A stretch of 10,520 bases of DNA from the NCBI GenBank assembly GCA_007127595.1, contig SKZA01000298.1, positions 1 to 10,520 on the forward strand, written 5' to 3'. Every line of letters starts with the position of its first letter. The stretch's first letter is position 1. A model generated the notes under the pieces. It made no database searches. It saw nothing but the letters and a program-made list of their open reading frames with translations, and was not told the origin of the DNA. The stretch is from Kiritimatiellia bacterium (GTDB taxonomy: Bacteria; Verrucomicrobiota; Kiritimatiellia; SLAD01). Positions 5,336-10,520 of the stretch are shown in pieces. The position numbers and the translations under genes were made by a program.

Positions 5336-5920
5336 TCAAGGCAACGTGCCGAACAACAGGATCCCTTCCCGTTCCACGCGTCGCCACAAGGCGTCGTTCG
5401 TGGCCTCGTCAACATTGTTTACATCAAGCAGGATCGGGTCAATGGTCACGGCGTAACGTTGTGTGACGGCTTCGCTGAGGGCTTCCATGCAGTTGAAGGC
5501 GCGAATGCGGTTGCGGCCCGTGGAGAAGATCATGGTTAATTCAATACGCGTATTGAGGGAGCTGTCGTCGCGGGCCAGCGGGCCGGTGGCCACCGCTGCG
5601 ATGGGACGTGGAAGAACATGCTTGCGCACCGTCTTGGTGAAGTCGGTCCAGAACAGGTCTTCGGCCTCAAAAGCCGGCTTCAATCCTTTGGCGACAAAAT
5701 AGTTGTCGCGGTTCAGCGTGTAGAGGTGGGCGTTGCCCGCTACCTCGAAGTCCACGGCGAATACATCCACCAGCGCTTCCAGCGCCTGCATGGTCGCGCG
5801 ATTCGACAGGCCGGTGCGTCGCTCGATTTCCCGACCGCTCATAGGCGTTTGGGTGTGGTAGAGCGTCCGCAATACCAATAACTGGCTGTACCTCGTGATG
5901 AGGACGTTTAACCCATGCAT
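5336..5920 (-). CDS. Winged-helix protein with degenerate nucleotidyltransferase-like domain
   Basis: I do not recognise a named gene. With the ATG at 5920 the protein has 194 residues; an in-frame ATG at 6016 would add 32 low-quality residues reaching toward mreB. Residues 12-76 look like a winged helix-turn-helix: MSGREIERRTGLSNRATMQALEALV has the usual helix-turn-helix spacing, then a wing ending in LYTLNRDNYFV. Residues 105-190 resemble a minimal (MNT-type) nucleotidyltransferase. TGPLARDD (112-119) sits where GS-x-ARGD is expected, and RIEL (125-128) where the metal-binding DxD (SDIDL) is expected. Ser is thus Pro114, and the two Asp are Arg125 and Glu127, so catalysis is unlikely. The end (ALWRRVEREGILLFG) also fits that fold. 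It is divergent from mreB, so a DNA-binding regulator is my inference only. Confidence 0.72.
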   Translation of the reverse strand: MHGLNVLITRYSQLLVLRTLYHTQTPMSGREIERRTGLSNRATMQALEALVDVFAVDFEVAGNAHLYTLNRDNYFVAKGLKPAFEAEDLFWTDFTKTVRKHVLPRPIAAVATGPLARDDSSLNTRIELTMIFSTGRNRIRAFNCMEALSEAVTQRYAVTIDPILLDVNNVDEATNDALWRRVEREGILLFGTLP

Positions 5921-5926
5921 GTGCCC

Positions 5927-5932
5927 ACTATA
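5927..5932 (-). promoter_or_regulatory. Possible -10 box giving a leaderless mRNA
   Basis: On the minus strand TATAGT (5 of 6 to TATAAT) ends six bases before the ATG at 5920, so a transcript would start at or next to that codon. No Shine-Dalgarno precedes this ATG, which would fit leaderless translation. No good -35 box is visible 16-18 bp upstream, so this may be chance. Confidence 0.25.
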
Positions 5933-6113
5933 GCGAAACTGAATCGGGCGTCGAGAAGTAGAATAAGACTCGCTTCTCAAGGGTAAGCCGAAGGATCCGG
6001 CATAAGCGAAATCCATATGCTGTAAGCATTCTTTTTAGCTCTTGACCTTAACTCCGCATATGCAGCAGAGTATGCCGAGTTTTAATCTCACATTTTTTTC
6101 GGGGATTTTTCCT

Positions 6114-7148
6114 ATGTTGGGCCGCATTCTGGGCATGTTTTCAAATGATATCGGGATCGATCTGGGTACCGCGAATAGCCGCGTTTATGTCCGGGATCGA
6201 GGGATTGTGCTGCGCGAACCGTCCGTCGTCGCCATCCAGTCGGGTACGAACCGCGTGCTGGCGGTAGGCGAAGAGGCCAAACGCATGTTGGGGCGGACGC
6301 CGGGCAGCATTGTTGCCATTCGCCCCCTCAAATCCGGTGTAATCGCCGATTTTGAGATTACCGAAGCCATGTTACGCTATTTTATCCGCAAGGTGCATAA
6401 CCGGCGGGCAATGGTCAGACCTCGTGTCATCATTGCGGTGCCCAGCGGAATTACGGAGGTGGAAAAACGCGCCGTCAAGGACTCCGCCACTCATGCCGGC
6501 GCCAGGGAGGTATATCTGATTGAAGAGCCGATGGCCGCGGCTATCGGTGTGGGGTTGCCGGTTCAGGAACCGGCGGGGAACATGATTGTCGATATCGGGG
6601 GCGGCACCACGGAAGTGGCGTTGATTTCCCTGGCCGGCATTGTGTTCAGTCGCAGCGTGCGGGTCGGTGGCGATGAAATGGACGAGGCCATCGTTCAGCA
6701 CATGAAGCGTGTGTACAATTTGATGATTGGTGAGCGTACGGCGGAAGAAGTGAAGATGACGATCGGTTCCGCCTATCCGATGGGTGAAGAGACGGCGATG
6801 GAAGTGAAGGGCCGTGACCTTGTAGCCGGTCTCCCCAAGACGCTGACCATCACATCGGAGGAGATTCGCGAAGCCTTGCAGGAACCGGTTTCCACGATTG
6901 TGGAAGCCGTGCGCATTACACTGGAACGTTGTCCGCCCGAATTGTCCGCCGACTTGGTGGACCGCGGCCTGATCGTCGCAGGCGGCGGCGCGTTGCTGAG
7001 AGGATTGGACAAACTCGTGGCCGAACAAACGGGGCTGCCCGTTCATGTGGCGGATGATCCCCTCAGCGCCGTGGCCGAAGGGACCGGCGTCGTGCTGCAC
7101 GAGTTGAATTTCCTGCGTAAAATGGCCGGTTCCGACACGACCTCGTAA
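6114..7148 (+). CDS. mreB: Rod shape-determining protein MreB
   Basis: MreB is the bacterial actin that polymerises along the inner membrane and orients the cell-wall elongation machinery. Start at ATG 6114 gives MLGRILGMFSNDIGIDLGTANS and 344 residues (E. coli 347), with GGGGA at 6101-6105 eight bases upstream. In-frame starts at 6042 (TTG), 6060 and 6072 (ATG) would add a tail not seen in the family. Actin-fold motifs are in order: phosphate-1 DLGTAN 16-21, IEEPMAAAIG with Glu137/Glu138, phosphate-2 DIGGGTTEVA from 160, and the adenosine motif AGGGALLRGLD from 289. The short hydrophobic N-terminus could bind membrane. It is the first gene of the mre operon. The 193-nt region between it and the divergent gene must hold its promoter, but I see only weak candidates (TTGACC at 6042-6047 without a good -10). 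Confidence 0.97.
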   Translation: MLGRILGMFSNDIGIDLGTANSRVYVRDRGIVLREPSVVAIQSGTNRVLAVGEEAKRMLGRTPGSIVAIRPLKSGVIADFEITEAMLRYFIRKVHNRRAMVRPRVIIAVPSGITEVEKRAVKDSATHAGAREVYLIEEPMAAAIGVGLPVQEPAGNMIVDIGGGTTEVALISLAGIVFSRSVRVGGDEMDEAIVQHMKRVYNLMIGERTAEEVKMTIGSAYPMGEETAMEVKGRDLVAGLPKTLTITSEEIREALQEPVSTIVEAVRITLERCPPELSADLVDRGLIVAGGGALLRGLDKLVAEQTGLPVHVADDPLSAVAEGTGVVLHELNFLRKMAGSDTTS

Positions 7149-7262
7149 TTCTCCGCTCGCTTCACGCTTCGCGCCGTCGCTGCTGGCAGGCGCATCGACA
7201 ACCCCCGCTCTTCACCGTATGGTGTATTGGTTAATCGCCTTGCAGGGCGCACGAGACGAGCG

Positions 7263-8123
7263 GTGAGACAACGTAGCATTTCAATTTGGTTGATCCTAGG
7301 CACGGCGCTGATCATCGCCCTGAACCTCCCGGAATCCGTCTCTAATCGGGGCAAATCCGTCATCCGCGAATTTCTCGCGCCGCTTCAGGAGCTGGTGGCC
7401 GGCGTGAACCAGAATGCGCGCGCATGGCTGAGCGCTGTGCGCGGCCTTGGGGATATGGCCCTCGAGAATCAACATATGGCCGCGGAATTAACACGTTTGC
7501 GAAGTGAGATGCGCTACCTCGAAGCGCTGGAGCAACAAAACATCGAGCTGCGCGTACAGTTGGGCTATTTGAGCCGGCCTGAACGTGAACTGATTCCCGC
7601 CGAGGTGATCGGCCGGGATATCAGCGGCTGGTGGCAGACTGTGCGAATCGGAAAAGGGCTGGCGGAAGGCATTGAACGGGATATGGCGGTTGTCACGCCC
7701 GACGGTCTCGTCGGCCGTACCATGAACGTATTCGCGGGTACGGCGGATGTGCTGCTGATTTCCGACCCGTCCTGTCGCGTGTCGGCGTATTTGCCCCGGA
7801 CCCGCACGCATGGGATTACATCCGGCCGTGGGCTGTCCGTGCGCGGTATGCCGCTGTTGCGCATGGAGTTCATCAACAAGGACGCGGAAATCCGGCCGGG
7901 CGATGAAGTGCTGACCTCCGGATTGGGCGGAACCTTTCCGCGGGGCATCCTTATCGGCTACGTGGAACGGGTGTTCATGGACGATAGCGGGTTGTTTCAG
8001 CACGCGGACATCGCCCCGACGGCGGATATCGGGCGCTTGGCATACTGTTTCGTGATCGCCGAAACACCGGACCCCGTGGAAACGCTGATACGCCGCCGGG
8101 AAAGGGGCGGGGAGGGCACATGA
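7263..8123 (+). CDS. mreC: Rod shape-determining protein MreC
   Basis: MreC is a bitopic inner-membrane protein whose periplasmic beta domain links MreB and MreD to PBP2. There is no in-frame ATG after the mreB stop, so the start is non-ATG: GTG 7263 (286 residues) or TTG 7227 (298 residues). I prefer GTG because the 12 extra codons include AGA, CGA and CTT, uncommon in the neighbouring genes; the choice is uncertain as neither has a clear ribosome binding site. In GTG numbering, residues 6-22 are the membrane segment (ISIWLILGTALIIALNL). A coiled coil runs about 67-103 (ENQHMAAELTRLRSEMRYLE). The beta domain follows from about 110 (IPAEVIGRDISGWWQTVRIGKG, DGLVGRT, PGDEVLTSGLGGTFPRGILIG). It ends in an ATGA overlap with mreD. 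Confidence 0.93.
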   Translation: MRQRSISIWLILGTALIIALNLPESVSNRGKSVIREFLAPLQELVAGVNQNARAWLSAVRGLGDMALENQHMAAELTRLRSEMRYLEALEQQNIELRVQLGYLSRPERELIPAEVIGRDISGWWQTVRIGKGLAEGIERDMAVVTPDGLVGRTMNVFAGTADVLLISDPSCRVSAYLPRTRTHGITSGRGLSVRGMPLLRMEFINKDAEIRPGDEVLTSGLGGTFPRGILIGYVERVFMDDSGLFQHADIAPTADIGRLAYCFVIAETPDPVETLIRRRERGGEGT

Positions 8124-8641
8124 ACCTGTTGGTCATGCTCTTTCTGTTGATGTGCGGCGCGGTGATTCAGGCCGTGATCCCGGCGTCACCCGCGCTGGGT
8201 CAGGCCAAGGTTCCCGCCTTGGCTGCCATTGTGGTATATTATGCCTTAGCGCGGCAGCGTGGCGATATGCTCTGGGCCGCGATTCTGGCCGGTTTAGTGC
8301 AGGACGGTTTGGGGTTGATCCCCTTCGGCTATTCGTCGTTTGCGTTCTGCCTGATGGCCTTGATGATAGCGCGATTTAAGGATTTGGTTTTTGTGCATGA
8401 AACGTTGACTCATATGATATTCGGCGTCCTGATGGCCGCCGGATCGACCCTGATCTTGTTTGTATTACTCACCTTCACCGGACTCATCCAGATGCCTGTT
8501 GCACAGGCACTCCATAAAGCCGCCGGCGGCGCGTTGCTGGGCGCCGTGGCGACGCCGTTGATCTTTCATGGCTGCGTGCGTATGGATCGGTTGATGGGCC
8601 TGGTGGAATCGTCGGATTCCTCATGGCACGAACTTCCATAG
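8120..8641 (+). CDS. mreD: Rod shape-determining protein MreD
   Basis: MreD is a polytopic inner-membrane partner of MreC. The protein has 173 residues and is very hydrophobic, with about five or six membrane segments (approximately 3-21, 31-45, 51-64, 68-84, 99-121, 134-152). The pattern AGLVQDGLGLIPFGYSSFAF is characteristic of MreD (a segment of form aGlxqDxxxxxpfG). The start overlaps the mreC stop as ATGA and has GGAGG at 8111-8115, four bases upstream, so the two genes are translationally coupled. Its end overlaps the start of the PBP2 gene by 19 nt. Sequence conservation in this family is low, so position in the operon carries much of the weight. Confidence 0.92.
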   Translation: MNLLVMLFLLMCGAVIQAVIPASPALGQAKVPALAAIVVYYALARQRGDMLWAAILAGLVQDGLGLIPFGYSSFAFCLMALMIARFKDLVFVHETLTHMIFGVLMAAGSTLILFVLLTFTGLIQMPVAQALHKAAGGALLGAVATPLIFHGCVRMDRLMGLVESSDSSWHELP

Positions 8642-10422
8642 AAAGCGAAATGATACGCATCCGCGTGCTGCTCGTCGTCATGCTGGCGGCGTTCGGCTTC
8701 CTCTCGGTGATGCTCTGGCGCATTCAGGTCGCGCGCGCGGACCAGTATGAACGGGACGAACTGCGCCAAAGCATGCGGCGCGTGCGCATCCCCGGCATGC
8801 GGGGGCGCATCTATGACGCCGCAGGCCATGTGCTGGCGGATAACCGGCCGGGCTATAGCGTGGCCATCTATCTCGAGGAAGTGCGCCAGCCCGGTACATG
8901 GACCCGCACCATCGACCATATCGAACACATGCTGGACACCTTGGCGCTCGATCTCGGTGTGGAACGTCAATTGAGCCGGGACGATATCCGCATGCATATA
9001 CGACGGCGTCTGCCCATGCCGCTGATCGCGTGGCGCGATATCGATGAACGAACCCTCGCGCGTTGGGCCGAGCGTGTGGCCGGCATGCCCGGCGTAGATA
9101 TCTATACGGAAGCCGTCCGTGTCTATCCGCACGGCTCGCTGGCAGCGCATGTGGTCGGCTATGTGGGCCGTGCCGACCTAATCCCGGACGAGGCCGAGCC
9201 GTTCCACTATTACCTGCCGGAAATGGAAGGCCGATCCGGCATCGAACGCCGCTTCGATCCGCTGATGCGCGCCGAAGCCGGCGCACGCCTCGTTCGCGTG
9301 GATGCCATCGGTTATCGCCACGAAGATATCGCCGTGCGCGAGCCGGGCGCCGGTCGCGATATTCAACTCACGCTTGATACCCGCGTGCAAGCCGCCGCCG
9401 AGGCCGCGCTTGGCGATACGCCCGGATCGGCGGTCGTCATCGATCCGCGTAATGGCAACGTGCTGGCCATGGTCAGCGTTCCGGCCTATGACCCGAATGA
9501 TTTCATCCCGGCGATCTCGCGCAGCCTTTGGAACGCGCTACTGGCGGATGAGCGGAAACCGTTGCTGAATCGAGTCACGGCCGGCGGGTTTGCACCCGGG
9601 AGTATTTTCAAGCCGGTCGTTGCGATTGCCGCCTTGGAGAATCGTCTGGTCACGCCGCATCAGACGTACAATTGCCCGGGACATTTCGAGTTGGGTCGCG
9701 CGCGGTTTCATTGTTGGGCACGGCATGGACACGGAACGATTAACATGCGCCAATCGCTGGAACGCTCTTGTAACGTGTATTACTTCCGCCTCTCGCTACA
9801 GATCGGCCACGACGCCGTCTATCACATGGCGACCGCCCTGGGCTTGGGCCAACGTACCGGCATTGCGCTGGACCACGAAATCGCAGGGAATCTGCCCAAC
9901 GACGCATGGAAACGACGCGTATTCAACGACGCCTGGCGCGACGGGGATACGGTAAACGTATCCATCGGTCAGGGACCCATCACGGTCACCCCGCTGCAAA
10001 TGGCCGTGTACGCTGCGGCCTTGGCAAATGGAGGCCGGGTATATCAGCCGCGAATCGTCAGCGGCACGCGCGCATTCGGTTCGGGTGCGTTTATGCCCGA
10101 GCCCTTTGAATCGCCCCGAGAGCTGGGTTGGTCGGCGGAAACGTTGGAAACGGTGCGGGGCGGCATGCGCGATGTCATCATGGCGTCGCATGGAACCGCC
10201 CGGCACACGGCCATTCCGGGGATTGCCTTTGCGGGCAAGACCGGTACGGCGGAGTTCGGCCCGAAGGAGGAGGGGCGTAAACATGCATGGATGATTGCCT
10301 TCGCGCCCTATGACGACCCGCGCTACGCCATTGTCTTGATGACCGATGAAGGCATTTCGGGGGGGCAGACGGCCGCGCCAAAGGTGCGGCAAATCATCCG
10401 TAGTCTGATGGAGCTGGAATGA
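8623..10422 (+). CDS. mrdA: Penicillin-binding protein 2, elongation transpeptidase
   Basis: PBP2 is the class B transpeptidase that cross-links peptidoglycan during lateral growth with RodA and MreBCD. It has 599 residues (E. coli 633). A signal-anchor helix is at about 13-32, then the dimerisation/pedestal domain with RGRIYDAAGHVLADNRPGYSV (60-80) and GRSGIERRFDPLM. In the transpeptidase domain the three active-site motifs are intact: SxxK as Ser327-Ile-Phe-Lys330 (APGSIFKP), SxN as Ser382-Cys-Asn384, and Lys539-Thr-Gly (AGKTGTAEFG). FHCWARHGHGTINM before SxN is typical of PBP2 rather than FtsI. The ATG at 8623 overlaps mreD by 19 nt; ATG 8650, just after the mreD stop, is an alternative removing nine residues. 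Neither has a strong ribosome binding site. It ends in ATGA with rodA. Confidence 0.96.
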   Translation: MARTSIESEMIRIRVLLVVMLAAFGFLSVMLWRIQVARADQYERDELRQSMRRVRIPGMRGRIYDAAGHVLADNRPGYSVAIYLEEVRQPGTWTRTIDHIEHMLDTLALDLGVERQLSRDDIRMHIRRRLPMPLIAWRDIDERTLARWAERVAGMPGVDIYTEAVRVYPHGSLAAHVVGYVGRADLIPDEAEPFHYYLPEMEGRSGIERRFDPLMRAEAGARLVRVDAIGYRHEDIAVREPGAGRDIQLTLDTRVQAAAEAALGDTPGSAVVIDPRNGNVLAMVSVPAYDPNDFIPAISRSLWNALLADERKPLLNRVTAGGFAPGSIFKPVVAIAALENRLVTPHQTYNCPGHFELGRARFHCWARHGHGTINMRQSLERSCNVYYFRLSLQIGHDAVYHMATALGLGQRTGIALDHEIAGNLPNDAWKRRVFNDAWRDGDTVNVSIGQGPITVTPLQMAVYAAALANGGRVYQPRIVSGTRAFGSGAFMPEPFESPRELGWSAETLETVRGGMRDVIMASHGTARHTAIPGIAFAGKTGTAEFGPKEEGRKHAWMIAFAPYDDPRYAIVLMTDEGISGGQTAAPKVRQIIRSLMELE

Positions 10423-10520
10423 ACTTTGAGCTGGCAAAACGACAGTTGGTTCGGTCCGACTGGATCCTGCACATGACTGTGCTGACGCTGGTTGTCATCG
10501 GCATCTTCTTCATTTACAGC
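10419..10520 (+). CDS. rodA: RodA glycosyltransferase, N-terminus only
   Basis: The first 34 codons are visible before the window ends. The start ATG overlaps the PBP2 stop (ATGA), with GGAG at 10410-10413 five bases upstream. The peptide (MNFELAKRQLVRSDWILHM, then TVLTLVVIGIFFIYS) has a short cytoplasmic tail, the DW.L pattern before the first membrane helix, and the IGxxFIYS ending seen in SEDS proteins. RodA is the peptidoglycan polymerase that works with PBP2, and mrdA-rodA adjacency is near universal. FtsW would look similar over so short a stretch, so the name rests largely on context. Confidence 0.87.
   Translation, partial: MNFELAKRQLVRSDWILHMTVLTLVVIGIFFIYS

Noticed and set aside
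6042..6113. N-terminal extension of MreB from TTG 6042
   Set aside because: The added residues have no family counterpart, while ATG 6114 matches the canonical MreB N-terminus and has a ribosome binding site.
6372..7100. Minus-strand open frame (242 codons) opposite mreB
   Set aside because: It is antisense to a full-length conserved gene with low-complexity, domain-free translation.
7171..7193. Hairpin GCGCC/GGCGC between mreB and mreC as a terminator
   Set aside because: It has only 5 bp, a 13-nt loop and no T-tract, and it lies inside an operon expected to be co-transcribed.

Overview
The window carries two conserved housekeeping clusters of a Gram-negative bacterium of moderately high GC, separated by a repeat-rich stretch with two genes on the opposite strand. 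FabH, FabD, FabG, AcpP, FabF, MreB, MreC, MreD and PBP2 are all recognised from family motifs. No single marker fixes the taxon. The type of intergenic repeats and the style of FabD and Maf suggest, as an impression only, an environmental Verrucomicrobiota/PVC-like lineage.

Layout: 1-4231 (+) is a type II fatty-acid synthesis operon, fabH (5' end cut by the window), fabD, fabG, acpP, fabF. FabD loads malonate onto AcpP, FabH makes the first condensation, FabF elongates, and FabG reduces the 3-keto products. A terminator-like hairpin (2862-2896) follows acpP. 4232-4409 is a gene-free convergent spacer with two hairpins. 4410-4979 (-) is a Maf-family nucleotide pyrophosphatase. 4980-5335 has no gene: it is one large imperfect nested palindrome bounded by heptanucleotide repeats. 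5336-5920 (-) encodes an unrecognised winged-helix protein fused to a nucleotidyltransferase-like domain with degenerate catalytic positions, divergent from mreB. 6114-10520 (+) is the rod-shape/elongasome operon mreB, mreC, mreD, mrdA (PBP2) and the first 34 codons of rodA, with overlapping junctions from mreC onward. Maf next to mre genes is an old and widespread linkage.

The genes themselves are ordinary. The unusual material lies in the spacers: 7-bp tandem repeats of two different units, palindromes sharing a CTTGCG loop and a GAGCCGA tail at two separate places, and the 343-bp nested palindrome. The pseudo-nucleotidyltransferase regulator-like gene opposite mreB is the most interesting protein. 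I found no RNA genes, CRISPR array, insertion sequence or defence system.
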